Part shown: in pieces, positions 33,245-43,720 of the stretch
Layout of the letters: every line of letters starts with the position of its first letter
Numbering within the stretch: the first letter of the stretch is position 1
Assembly (NCBI GenBank): GCA_012656075.1
Contig: JAAKBF010000094.1
Coordinates: 1-64,000 of the forward strand
Source of the DNA: Phytophthora hibernalis
Taxonomy: Eukaryota > Oomycota > Peronosporomycetes > Peronosporales > Peronosporaceae
DNA length: 64,000 nt
Direction: 5' to 3'
Notes under the pieces: model-generated
The model's input: only the letters and a program-made list of their open reading frames with translations
What the model was told of the DNA's origin: nothing
The model's database searches: none
Translations under genes and position numbers: made by a program

Positions 33245-33870
33245 GTGCGTAGGAGCACGTCGACAATTTACTTTGCGGCTCGAGCTGGTTCAACTCGTAA
33301 TCGACGAGTTGATATCACCGTTCCTTCCTGTTCCTGTGCTACGTACGATCAAGTGAAGATATGCTGCCGGCATTTCTGTGCAGTTCTAGAACATTGTGAT
33401 CTGCAAGAGCGCAATGAGATGGCGTTTTACTCGAGCTACCTGGTACAGACAAATGCAGATGCATTTGCTGGCAAAGGAATTGAGTTACATGTCCGGGACA
33501 CGAATGTTGCCAGTGCAATCGTGAAGCCGTCTCCTTCTACAAGCAAGCAGGACGGCGAGTGACCCGACGCACAGCAAGTGCTGGCGAATCTGCTAGTGGT
33601 AAGACATACAAGTGCAAAGTGTGCAAGTTCGACGGACACAACCGAAGAACATGTAAACGCCATGCCAACGAATGCGATGAAGCAAATCCGGGATTGATAC
33701 CAACTGCAGTGGTGCTACCGTCTCTCCGGCTTGCTTTTCGAGCACATGAGCAAGACGCCACTTCTACTGGAAGCCCACATGATGGTCATGAAAATGTCGA
33801 AGTCGATCTAGCACGAACAACATACAAAACCCCCAGCGGTACTGATTTTGATGAAGACACAAGGTATTAA
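33245..33870 (+). pseudogene. MULE transposase C-terminal fragment (SWIM finger and zinc knuckle)
   Basis: The plus-strand frame has VDITVPSCSCATYDQ followed by KICCRHFCAVLEH (about 33320-33390), a SWIM-type CxC...CxH zinc finger. After a stop at 33560 and frame change it reads GKTYKCKVCKFDGHNRRTCK (about 33597-33655), a CxxC...H..C knuckle like the tail of the MULE at 5044-6823. The DDE core is absent, so this is a stranded 3' end. Confidence 0.75.
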
Positions 33871-34029
33871 GCGGACCACGAGCAGCCAAGAGACAACGAA
33901 GATGAAGACGAAGGAGGGACCGACACCCCAAATCTGCCACAAAACCGAATGTCTGTCGCCTTCTTAGTTGAATAACAAGAATCAAATAGATAATCTTATT
34001 GATATTAAAATACCAACTCTTCTTGATGT

Positions 34030-34690
34030 TGTTGGCGGCGAAATATTCACGGGCGGGTCCATACACAAGTATTCATGACCTCCGTGTCGAAGCCCCAGAA
34101 GTTGTCGTAGTAGAAGAGGCCGTAGGGCAGAATGGTGCCCTCGATGAAGATGCCGAACGTCAGGGAATCTGTGATCTTGATTGAGGACGAGATGCCGAAG
34201 CCTTTGGTTGAGCAGGTGGTGCACGTACGGTCTGGTCCTGGGCGGCCGCGAAGGAAGCGGTCAGTACAGCACTAACGTAGACACCAGGGCCATGCAACAA
34301 CGTCGAATTGTATACACCGCAGAACAGGACCTTGATGTTGAACGTGTACGTCTTGCTGCATTTCTTGACGAGAAGACTGGTGATGAGCGGGTGGAAAGCC
34401 TCCGCCAGGCCGGTCGACTTCGACAAGCGCGAAGTAGCTAGTGAGCAACAGGCGATGGACACCCCCAGCAGCAGGCACGAGCTCAACAGTAGAAAGATGC
34501 GGGCGTCCTCAGTCTTTTTCAACTCCTTGTTCTTCTCGTCGCTGGCCTCGCACGTGTGCTTAAGCGATAGGCTCTAGAAGATGTACACGATGGACGTGGC
34601 CGACGAGCTGCACGGGTACAGGATCACCACGAATGTGGACGCCAACATGAGCACGATTGTCAAGAGGCTATATGATTGGCTGAATATACA
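34030..34690 (-). pseudogene. Multi-pass membrane protein relic
   Basis: The minus strand gives SLLTIVLMLASTFVVILYPC (about 34671-34612), then a stop in the same frame. A charged loop follows (EASDEKNKELKKTEDARIF), then LLLSSCLLLGVSIACCSLAT (about 34495-34435) and FCGVYNSTLLHGPGVYVSAV. After a frame change the sequence is ITDSLTFGIFIEGTILPYGL and FYYDNFWGFDTEVMN (34165-34065), ending at TGA. The hydrophobic periodicity across at least four helices supports a real former gene. No family assigned. Confidence 0.45.
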
Positions 34691-34885
34691 CTCATATATA
34701 ACCAATAGGAAAAGCACAAGACATCTTACTTCATAAGGCTACTTACTAAGTACACAATTTGCCGAGGGATGTTAAGTGGAGAGGAGGACGCGTGGCAACT
34801 ATGCCCACCTTGAGAGTCCTCCTCACTTCCGAACTGACGGCTTCACAAACAGTCTAATATTTCAGATACGTACTGAGACGTAACC
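34691..34885. other. Upstream region of copia gag-pol, possible LTR remnant
   Basis: TGTTAAGTGG at 34770 resembles copia LTR starts, and TTCACAAACA at about 34852 could be an LTR end just before the gag leader. There is no second LTR in the window, and no primer site is recognisable, so this is weak. Confidence 0.25.
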
Positions 34886-36949
34886 ATGGGCAAAGGTCAC
34901 ACGAGGAGTGGCCAAGTCATGAGACTGGAGAAGTTTACTGGTGCTGACTTCAATGTGTGGAAGGACAAAGTGCTGACCCACATTGAGACGCTAGATGAGG
35001 CGTACCAGCGTGGGTTGTTGGAAAAGGACCAACCTAGGGCTACGGTTGTCATGATGAACTTCCTGGAAGCCACACCGGAAAAGCCCGTGATCACTGTGGA
35101 AGGAGAGATTACGCAGAAGGAGGCAAAGGACCTGCGCTGGCGCCACCAACATTGGACTAGGGCTCACGCTGAACTGAAAAATTTGTTCAACCAGGCGTTG
35201 CCTAATGTCTTTCTGTGCGGTTTGGTGGATAATGTGTCCAGAATGCAGTCTTGCGACATCTGGAAGGAGCTGGAGCTAAAGTTTGGCTCTGGTGACGCTG
35301 GAGGTATAATCGAGTTACTTCGGCAGTGGGAGCGCGTAACTACGGCCAACTGGGGAAACTTGGGGCTACTGTTCAGCCAACTCAAGAAACTCCGGAACGA
35401 CGTTAACCGCAAGATGAGGGCTCTGGTTGGAAAGGAAATGATCACGGAACCCTGGCTCTGCATGCAGGTGTTGACGCTCCTTCCAAGTGAGTTTTGGGGA
35501 AGCACCATCACCATGAAAGAGACGGAGTTTATGATTGAAAATGTGAAGACAGGTCTCCGTCGCGTGTTTGGAGATCGATCGAGGAAGGAGATCAACATGC
35601 TGACGGAGAAAGGGCGTCCGTTGGCGATCAACATTGCGAGGAAGTTCACGGGCAAGAAAAGAAGCCAAGATGAGGCCATGGGACACCAAGCGAAGGAATG
35701 CTTCTACTGTTTCGAGAACGGCCATTGGAAGAAGGATTGCCCGGTGGTGGCTGCGGATTGTGATCCAAACCGAACCGGTGGACCGCTGTTCCGGTCGAAC
35801 ATCAGGACGGCGCCTGGAGCGAAAAAGAAGCGGATGATGGCGGTGAAGAAAGGACCCGTGTCGACTACCAAGACGAAGGCAGCTGCTCAGCCAGAGGAAA
35901 GAACGCCTCTCGAAGATTTGATGTTTAATCGCGAGCTGGAAAAGGCGATTAAGGATGCGGATGAGTTCGAGTTCAAGGAGGCGGTTCCTTTGAGTGAATC
36001 GAGCGAAAACGAGACGCCAATGAACTCAATGGCCGTCGACTCTGAGGTACGGAAATTATATCCGGGATACCTCGATAAGCTGAAGCAACTAAGGGTGATT
36101 GACAATCTGTGGGTGGTTGATACAGGGGCAGGTCACGCAGTAAGCTCGGAACGCGGGCGGTTCAGTCGTCTTGGCAAAGGACGAACGCACACATTCGAGT
36201 ACGGCAACGGAGGGACCTCATCGAGCGAGTTACAAAGAACAGTGAGATTTAGTATACTGAAACCAGGGTGTTACTACAGTACTATCTCAATAAAGAATGT
36301 TGCCTTTGATCAGAATTGTGGTAGTAACTTGCTTAGGGCCTACTACTTAGCCACACAAGGGTACCACCATATTCAGTCTAAAAATGGGGAATATTTGTAC
36401 TTTCTAGATAGTAAGAACCGATTCATATTTGCTGCAGTTGCAATAGATGAGGTGTACTATTTCCCTAGTAGGCCATATATGTCTAACGTCAAAGTACTAT
36501 CAGTTGGAACAAATACTCGACTTAATGTTCAGAAGACACTTAAAGAATGGCATCTGAGATTAGGTCATGTTGGAAAAGGCAGGCTAATAAAAACACTGGC
36601 CGGCAATATTGTGAAAGATGCGCCACAATTGTCACGACGAGAAATGGAAAGTGTACCATTCTTTTGTCGTACCTGTGAACTGGCAAAATCACGACGGATG
36701 TCATATAGGAATATGGTAGGCGAAAAGGCGTCCGTTCCTCTTCATACTCTGCACATGGACTCAGTGGGAAAAATAAAACCACAAGGTCTGTATACTACTA
36801 ACGGGCACAAGTATGCCCTAGCTGTAGTTGACGACGCTACGGCTTATAAATGGTACTTCGTGTTGAAGTCACTAAAAGAGGTCGGGACTATTGAAAAAGT
36901 TCTCATTAAACAATTGGAAAACAATTCCCGTTTACAGTTAAAAGAATAA
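34886..36949 (+). CDS. Ty1/copia gag-protease-integrase polyprotein, 5' two thirds
   Basis: One long open frame (687 residues) from MGKGHTRSGQ. The gag capsid region has LEKFTGADFNVWKDKVLTHI. A CCHC knuckle CFYCFENGHWKKDC is near residues 271-284. The aspartic protease site WVVDTGAGHAVSS is near 410. The integrase HHCC domain runs WHLRLGHVGKGRLIKTL to FFCRTCELAKSRRM (about 555-610), and the core begins LHMDSVGKIK with VVDDATAYKWYFV. The frame ends at 36949 by a 1-nt shift next to an A-run. The next part continues in another frame. RT and RNase H are missing, replaced at 37258 by MULE sequence. Confidence 0.93.
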   Translation: MGKGHTRSGQVMRLEKFTGADFNVWKDKVLTHIETLDEAYQRGLLEKDQPRATVVMMNFLEATPEKPVITVEGEITQKEAKDLRWRHQHWTRAHAELKNLFNQALPNVFLCGLVDNVSRMQSCDIWKELELKFGSGDAGGIIELLRQWERVTTANWGNLGLLFSQLKKLRNDVNRKMRALVGKEMITEPWLCMQVLTLLPSEFWGSTITMKETEFMIENVKTGLRRVFGDRSRKEINMLTEKGRPLAINIARKFTGKKRSQDEAMGHQAKECFYCFENGHWKKDCPVVAADCDPNRTGGPLFRSNIRTAPGAKKKRMMAVKKGPVSTTKTKAAAQPEERTPLEDLMFNRELEKAIKDADEFEFKEAVPLSESSENETPMNSMAVDSEVRKLYPGYLDKLKQLRVIDNLWVVDTGAGHAVSSERGRFSRLGKGRTHTFEYGNGGTSSSELQRTVRFSILKPGCYYSTISIKNVAFDQNCGSNLLRAYYLATQGYHHIQSKNGEYLYFLDSKNRFIFAAVAIDEVYYFPSRPYMSNVKVLSVGTNTRLNVQKTLKEWHLRLGHVGKGRLIKTLAGNIVKDAPQLSRREMESVPFFCRTCELAKSRRMSYRNMVGEKASVPLHTLHMDSVGKIKPQGLYTTNGHKYALAVVDDATAYKWYFVLKSLKEVGTIEKVLIKQLENNSRLQLKE

Positions 36950-37258
36950 GGACGGATGGGGGTACTGAATTTGTCAACACTGTATTAAAAAACTACTGTG
37001 ATAAGAATGGTATTGTGTACCAGCAGTCCAATGTGGAATCTCAGGAAGAAAATGGATCTGCCGAACGAGCACACCAGACAATTATGGGCAAAGTTAGATG
37101 CGCGTTAATGGGGTCCGGAATTGCTGCAAAATGGTGGCCGGGGGCACTAGAATATATGACGACAGTCAATAATAGTATTCCCACCGCCCGACTTAAAGGT
37201 AAGTGCCCATATGAGGCATTATTTGCAGCCCAACCAACCGGAATGAAGCTAAGAATAT
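36937..37258 (+). pseudogene. Copia integrase, remainder in a shifted frame
   Basis: Downstream frame has RIRTDGGTEFVNTVLKNYCD (second Asp) and NGSAERAHQTIMGKVRCALM (Glu). It ends with CPYEALFAAQPTGMKLRIWG, after which similarity to copia stops abruptly at about 37258. With the previous frame it gives a full DDE integrase core except for the single frameshift. Confidence 0.88.
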
Positions 37259-39357
37259 GGGGCAGTACATGCTCACCAACAATCGTCTTGAAAGCTTCTT
37301 TGGGAAGCTGAAAGACGTAATCAACAGCAGTATGAGCATGGATCAATGTGTAGAAGCTCTGGTGGCAGGTGCCAGACGAGCGGAGAACGAGTACGAGTAC
37401 CGGTTGTCTCGTATTGATCGCTTCGTCAGCACAACTACGATGAGGAGATGTCAAATGTTCTAAGGTTTACGACCAACTTCGTAGATCAGCAAATTGACCC
37501 ACAATATGTAGCTGCACTGTCGAAGGCGGAAGTATACGCGTACGAGATAAGCCCAGACAATACCGACAAAATCAAGGTTCGCGGTGGCTCCAGCATCCAC
37601 AGACTCAACAAAAACGATTGGAAATGTGACTGTGGATTTACTAGACCCATTCGACTACCGTTCCGGCATGACATAACTTACGAAAGACATACAAATTTCG
37701 TAGGAGCTGTGATCCCGTGAAACTGTATCGAAAACGGTGAATTATATTAGTATGAACAGAATTCCTAAATGATTTGAACATTATACAGGTGGACCAGTTC
37801 TGTGTCAAATCTACGGTCTGTACGTCAGGTGTAGTACCAAGCCTTCGAGGCGAATTCAGCAACATTCGGAAGAAACCTCGGACGCATGCCGACCGATACA
37901 AGGAAGCTGTCAGGGCTACGCAATTAATTGCATCGGAGCTAGCTGATTTGACGAATGGGGATGAGTTCGATGTCATACTCGGGTTCATGCTACATCAGTG
38001 GCGCAATGTTCGTCAGAAGCGCAAGAGTGTGGGTCCAGACGATCCTTCGGAGGAATCGAACGTTTCAACCTGCAAAAGTAAGGTCGAAGAAAACATGGTT
38101 GATGCAGATACAGATGCCTCCGGAGATGCCGAGAGAGATGCAGCCGTAGACGCAGAGAGATGCAAGCCCAGCAAATACCCCGGGAAGCTATACCGAAGGT
38201 CCGTATTAACACAAGGGGTGCAAGGTAGGCCGGCCACAGAAGTAGCACACTGTGACGGCTTCAAGTGAGCGAGATGATCGCAAATGGTATAATGCTGCAG
38301 AACACGGTCGCGCAGCAGCTGAAGTATGCCCAAGCTGCCGACAAAAACCCTTTGTTCCGCTAAATGCGGAATCCTGTATTAGTACTGAGCCCATTTAACG
38401 TATTGCCCACCAAGCTGTTGGACGAGGTGGACCACTGTATGAAGATGCTGCTAGTCCGAAACACAAGACGGGACCCCGTACTAGCTAAACCTGAAGCCGC
38501 AGAAGTCACCGGTCCCAGTAGAGTGGTTGGAGTCGTGCAAATTAAGGACGTTGGAGCATTCTCGCGCCAGCCTTTTGAGCTGATGAAACGAGTTGACAAT
38601 ATGAAGGAAACTGTTCAACTTGGCTTGGATGCGGTAAATGGATTTCGGAGGATGCACTACCGGCACTCCCTGCGCAATACCATGACTTGCCCAAGCAAGT
38701 TGGAGATCAAATTCTACGTGCTTACCCATATCGACACATCGAAGGCCTCGATGACTCCCTTGAACTCGTGTATGCTATGATGTATAGAGTGGTATCGCCG
38801 TAGTGGCTGTTGGATGCATGCATCCGCGGACTCTGTGACAGACTTGCCAGAGAATACCATACAGGCCGATTTGCAGGGTTCCAAGCAGTATCTACAAAAC
38901 TTCACGTGCGCGAAATACCGGGAGGAAATCGTATCGGATGACGTTCTCGCTCGCATCGTGACTCACGTTTCTGATTTGGATGTGGACACTGTAATGCTAC
39001 CTCTGAACTTCGGCAGCGCGCACTGGTGGTGTATCGTCGTTAAGGTGTCTCTATTACTACGACCCGCTCAATCAAAAAGGATACGAGCGGGCTGCAAATG
39101 GGGTGGCCACGTATCTTAAGTTCCACGGGCTCATCAACTATGAAGTGGTGCCACAGAACCACCCCATCCAGGTCGACCAATTTAGCTGTGGAGTGTTTGT
39201 ATGCTGGATGTTCATACGTCAAATGGTGAATGGGATCACGAACGGCATGAGCAATAACGCTCTGCCCCTGCGCCTGTTTGAGCTGTTCTACTACATCCTG
39301 AAAGGACGCTTAATCTTTGTGCATGGGCTCAGGAAACAATTCCTGTCACCAACGTGA
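37258..39357 (+). pseudogene. MULE transposase C-terminus fused to a Ulp1-like (C48) protease
   Basis: The left edge reads directly into MULE sequence (YMLTNNRLESFFGKLKDVIN). FTTNFVDQQIDPQYVAALSK follows, then a SWIM finger WKCDCGFTRPIRLPFRHDI (about 37619-37675). A helical linker (37800-38730) contains NVLPTKLLDEVDHCMKMLLV. A Ulp1-type protease follows: catalytic His in LPLNFGSAHWWCIVV (about 39000-39045), Asp in YYDPLNQKGYE (about 39053-39090, after a frameshift), then Gln and Cys in QVDQFSCGVFVCWMF (about 39171-39215). The whole triad is present. Frame changes near 37460, 37720, 38270, 38700 and 39050 break it. Ulp1 domains act on SUMO-like conjugates, and capture by MULEs is known in plants. 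Confidence 0.75.
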
Positions 39358-40380
39358 ATGATTCGGCAATTTAAGCGAAAGAAGAGTAAGTCATGGACTA
39401 GTCATGCAACAATCCTGGGAGAATCCTGTTCATCGCTCGCGACCACACGTCCTGTTGCCACGTCCAAGTGGGAGCAGCACATTGAACAGCTACCCAAGCC
39501 GTCCACAACGTATTGCACTTGGTTCAGAATGCTCACGGGGAAACGTTTTATTCGTGGTTCAGAAGATGAAGCACAAGGTGGCGCATAACTACGCACAGCT
39601 GAACAAGTCCGTGCTGCTGGAGCGGTTTTAGAATGTGGCGGAAGGCATCACTGTCAACCTGCTCGACGAGGTTTAGCTAAGGGTGGATGAGACGCTGGGA
39701 CCGTCGACAAAGACCATCATACACGTAGCCAATCAGCTGCCCGCTGCAAAGTCAATCGGCCGCTGGCCGAACGAGCGACTCCGCTGGACAAGGGCGCTCT
39801 GTTCATGCATACTACGCGTCGCCATCCCACATGACCAGCCATGACCAGCCAGGCGGGAGTCTCCAACGGTGCCAAGCTGGCAGGGATGATATCATCTGTG
39901 TTGAAGTTCGTGAAGGCGTTCCACCTGAAGCTGTCGACGACTGATATGATCGAGCTGGTGGACCAGGTGGATCTAGAGGATGCCGGAAACGCGTCCATCG
40001 ACTTCCTAGGTGGCCGCACGGACGCGATGGATTTCAGGCACCACATGGATACTAGAGCTCGACGCTGATCGCCGTGCGTGACATCAGGGGTATGTTGCCG
40101 TACGAGGAACGCGCAATGTGCCGCAGCAGAAGGCGCTAGGATACCGCGGCTCGTACAGCAACAACTCGTGGGCGGAGGTGTCTGCGGTACGAGAAGAAGG
40201 AAAAGGATGCGTTCATGCAAGCCTCAGACCTGTAGCTCTCGAGATGAATGTGGCGGTGCATCTGTTCGCCTCGACGGGACTTCTTCAAGGATGTTATCAT
40301 CGGCCTGGGCTAAGGCCATGACGGACGACCACCAGCTACAAAGTGAACGTCGAATATTTCGTAGTCGATGAGGAGTTGAT
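39358..40380 (+). pseudogene. Unrecognised protein fragments, frameshifted
   Basis: Plus-strand segments include NVAEGITVNLLDEV (about 39635-39675), LGPSTKTIIHVANQLPAAKS (about 39697-39755), LSTTDMIELVDQVDLEDAGN (about 39935-39990) and GRTDAMDFRHHMD (to about 40050). A shifted frame then gives LIAVRDIRGMLPYEERAMC. The protein-like pattern suggests one decayed gene. I cannot identify it. Confidence 0.35.
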
Positions 40381-40781
40381 AGTTCTGACGGGGTAATTAT
40401 TGAATTAATGCTGTACGGTATGTCTTGCAGCGGCTGCAGCAGCTTGATTCACCTGCAGGCACGCCCATTGAAGTGATCGAAGGGACACGGTATTTTTAGA
40501 ATATGGCGATCACTTGCTTTCTTTTAAAGTAAGGCGGGCAATGGAGCCCAGGATTATTTTTCGTTATAGTCCTGAAGTATCCATGATTTGTGTACAGTAT
40601 GTCATCAGGATTATAACAACCTGTCTAATAAGATCAACATTATCAGCAGATGGGAAAGATTTGTTCGAGAACAAGAAAAATACGCAAGATGCAACAGCCA
40701 ATTGGTCAACGGGCGAAAGCTGCGGGAAGAACACCATGCACTCCACCACAGCGTCATTCTGCAGGATCTTGGCGACCAGGT
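40381..40781. other. Spacer, no gene seen
   Basis: Short ORFs on both strands only. It borders the 129-bp repeat copy. Confidence 0.3.
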
Positions 40782-40910
40782 AGGTAGCACACGTATCCAT
40801 TCTTGGCGTGAAAATATCCCGACCGAAATAGCGACCAGTGTGAACTCATCGGCACGTAAAACACCAGACCCAAGTCCATGTCATGTCCGAATACGACCTT
40901 TATAAAAAGT
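40782..40910. repeat. 129-bp repeat, identical to 61541-61669
   Basis: Every base from AGGTAGCACACGTATCC to CTTTATAAAAAGT matches 61541-61669, where this sequence is the right terminus of the MULE that splits a kinase gene. A solo MULE end here implies a deleted or rearranged second copy of that element. Confidence 0.9.
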
Positions 40911-40975
40911 TGGGTTCGGATGTCCGAACGCGCGCGGTATTGTTTAAATCGACCTGATTGGTCGATAAGTGCGGC

Positions 40976-41013
40976 GGGTGAGGTTTACATATCCGGGTGA
41001 GGTTTACATATCC
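40976..41013. repeat. Tandem repeat, 19 bp x 2
   Basis: GGGTGAGGTTTACATATCC is repeated exactly twice, followed by a partial GGGT. Confidence 0.9.
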
Positions 41014-41639
41014 GGGTAAGTGCTTGCAACCACTTTGTCTTTTGTCCGAGTGAACAGGCCGCGTGCACAGATCGCACTTTCGAGCGCATTAACATGCGAA
41101 GTGCTGCCGGTATTACACACACGCGTTGGCAGGAGTTGCTGGCTCAGAGCTAGCCGTCAAGTGTCTGACTACGTCTAAAAGCAAACATTTCACCCTAAAA
41201 GCCCCAACGCGGTTTGTCCGGGATGCTTCATGTATCTAGATTATCATCTACGCGTTATGGGGCTCTAGCAGATGCTATGGATAAAGTAGCAGGCGCTGTA
41301 CAAACAACGAGGACGTGGTCATATAGGGTCGTGGTCATATACTGTAGGTCTACTGCACTCTGCATGAACTCTACTAAAATAATGTACAATACCCACTAAC
41401 TGTAAGTTGCTTCACTGTAAAGAAGCACTGGGAGGTTGCCAGTTGCAAGCGATTGACATTAAATTGAAGTTCTACTGTCAAGTTACCAGTGCTGGATTAC
41501 AATCATAGCCCAACAAGGGCCGCTTACAGTTATTTTAGAGTGCATGTGCAGGTAGTAGATTTCATACATAGTGCACTCAGCCTATATGACCACGTCATCG
41601 GCGAATCTTATAACGGGTCAGGTGTGTCCGTTATCTAGC
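41014..41639. other. Intergenic, no gene seen
   Basis: No supported reading frame. TATAGGGTCGTGGTCATATA near 41320-41340 includes a short direct repeat of GTCGTGGTCATATA. Nothing else noted. Confidence 0.3.
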
Positions 41640-41904
41640 TTACACTATAGATGCGAGGAAGCGTCACAGACTCAGAAGACTGAGTCGTAGTATGGGCTTT
41701 GTGGCAAATTAAATTCTGATTTAGGAGAGGGCCCGTCGGGTCCACTCAAATGCAAACTGTCGTCCTATCGGCTGAAATGTCTCTCCACTTTCAACCAATC
41801 AGAGACTGACAACGAAGTACACGCTAGCCGTGTCTTCGTATCTACGTTCAATATCAACCTATATAGATCTACCTACATATATAACTACAGACTAGCCCGT
41901 TACA
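41640..41904 (-). repeat. Ty3/gypsy LTR start (3' LTR, inner end uncertain)
   Basis: On the minus strand a polypurine tract (AAGATGGGGGTGA) is followed directly by TGTAACGGGCTAGTCTGTAG from 41904 downward. TGTAAC with a preceding polypurine tract is the usual start of a gypsy 3' LTR. The other end cannot be fixed because no second LTR is present. 41640 is only an estimate. Confidence 0.6.
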
Positions 41905-42616
41905 TCACCCCCATCTTAAGGTTGCACTCACGCCCCGTGAGTGCGAGCGAAGAACACGGAAGAGTCTGCTTGGAGCGATGAGCGCGGATGACGAACACGA
42001 CGGGCACGGCGGACGAAGACTGGAGAAGGGGGAGCACGTCAGCGGGGCCACACACAGCGCTCGGGGTCCGCGCATCCATCGAGTCGACGCCAGCACGTCG
42101 GGCTCATCGACGTGAACAACATTTCTCGAGATTCACCGAAGCAGCACCGTGGCGAGTGGCTGTTTAGCACCGACAACCTTGTGGAGTGCGCGTGGGTTCG
42201 ATTCCCACTCTGGTCGTCGACCGATGATCATGCTCGCCGGTATAATATCGTCGGCGGCGCACGCGGTCGAGTATCGTGCGCGTGACAGACGCCGCGGACG
42301 GCGTGTCGTGGTGGGAGACGCCGCGACAGTGGTCGCCGTTCGAGGATCCGCGCGAGTATACATTCAAGAAGTCGGTGGTGCGCTCGGAATCGCTCGCGCA
42401 CACGAGCGCGAGTGAGGACTCGTAGTCGTCCATCACATCTGGGACATCTTTCATCAACTGTGTGCGCGGCTCCCAGGAAGCGTCAGCTGGAGAGTGTCCA
42501 AGCCAGCACACGCGGTAATGCTTCACGGAGTCCGTCCAATCCGTGCGCGTGTGCGGAGTCCAGTCTCGGAAGGCAGGCGCAAATCGTGAGTGCTTACAGT
42601 AGCTTAGAACATGCAT
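41905..42616 (-). pseudogene. Third Ty3/gypsy element, chromodomain fragment and 3' UTR
   Basis: The minus frame from 42616 reads SVKHYRVCWLGHSPADASWE followed by QLMKDVPDVMDDYESSL, the second half of an integrase-linked chromodomain. The coding sequence then runs into the tRNA-like sequence at 42150-42215 (read as RVGIEPTRTPQG). From 42130 to 41905 lies noncoding sequence leading to the polypurine tract. Confidence 0.7.
42150..42215 (+). repeat. tRNA-like sequence (pseudo-tRNA or SINE head)
   Basis: On the plus strand GTGGCGAGTGGCTG resembles an A box, and GTGGGTTCGATTCCCAC (42192-42208) is a perfect T-arm with B-box GGTTCGATTCC. The 3' acceptor strand TCTGGTC has no matching 5' strand at the expected place, so it is not a functional tRNA gene as far as I can fold it. 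It overlaps the chromodomain-bearing gypsy 3' end, as does the one at 29560-29640. Confidence 0.5.
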
Positions 42617-42904
42617 TGAACGTAGGACAATACAGTACAGCGATAAGTAGAGAGCAAAATGTGACGGGGGTCACACGCACCTTTGCTTTAGAGAAAGCGT
42701 TAACGCGATAACCACAACAGACGTCTGGTGTTCCTGCTATAAGCTTGCCAAGGCCTGGCATTTCTGTCCAATATGGTACCGAGTACCAATTGACTTGCGA
42801 ACTTCCGGGTTAGACTTATTGTGCCTTGCAGAGATTTTGCCCTCCGATAAGCGACTTATATCGGACCCAGCTTTAGTTTAAATCTTGATTCTTGCTAGGG
42901 TGGG

Positions 42905-43213
42905 TACCGACTTCCTCGGCTTATAGTGGACACTCTACGTACCGGTACAGTGTACCACTCTGAAAAAGAGACCTTCCGATTTTGGTTACTGTTAGCGGTA
43001 CCGGTATTAGTACTTAAGGGCACTCCAATGTCTTGTTGGGCGATGAGGTATTAAATACGCCTGCTGTCATGATGACTCGTTAAACGATGCGTGCCACGAG
43101 TCACTACAGTACACGCGGTACGGGCGATTAACAAGTCCATTCTGCCTTTGATCAGGCGCATGTATCTGTATTACTTATATGCAGGTGTCCACTATAAGCC
43201 GAGGAAGTCGGTA
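42905..43213. mobile_element. TA-flanked MITE, short copy
   Basis: 309 bp, with about 28-bp terminal inverted repeats identical to those of 7150-7946 (TACCGACTTCCTCGGCTTAT at the left, the complement ending at 43213). The outer TA is the likely target duplication. The interior shares the left 240 bp of the long copy with scattered substitutions. No coding capacity. Confidence 0.88.
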
Positions 43214-43639
43214 ATATCATCCCCACCATAAAGTTAAAACTTACTCTTCTACTTTTTGAAAAAATGGCATGGAACCTATGCCTCCAGGGGCACGTGAGGA
43301 CACCCTTTCGACAAGGCTGTAACGGGCGCGGCTTCAGTCTCCGCAAACGCTGAAAGTCTCTACCTGTAGAAAAATCAACCTGTAGAAACATGATGCCGAT
43401 AAGTGTTTAATCAAAGCACTTCACTTCACCATTTCATTTAAATTTCAGAGCTCACCCGGAGGAGCAAAACATTTTGGGTCAAATTCGGTCAAGGTCAAAA
43501 TGGGTCAACACTTTTAAGCCGAACCCAAGGTCTAATTCAAAAACGTTGACCCTAAATTTGACCCATACAAAGATCTTTAAAACGATTCTTCATATAACTG
43601 TCATATTTAATATTTTGGATACTTGATATTATATATAGG

Positions 43640-43720
43640 GAAAATTCCAAAGGGGACTCAAATCGAAAAACATTTTCAAAAGGGGACTCGATAATTAGAA
43701 AGCTAGCTTTTACTCAGCCT
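43640..43720. repeat. Dispersed repeat, copy 2 (shared with 4243-4333)
   Basis: CAAAGGGGACTCAAATCGAA followed by CATTTTCAAAAGGGGACTCG and AGCTAGCTTTTACTCAGCCT. It directly abuts the 3' end of the MULE transposase. Confidence 0.7.

Noticed and set aside
42150..42215. Functional tRNA-Leu-like gene
   Set aside because: T-arm and B-box are perfect but the acceptor stem and D-arm do not pair.
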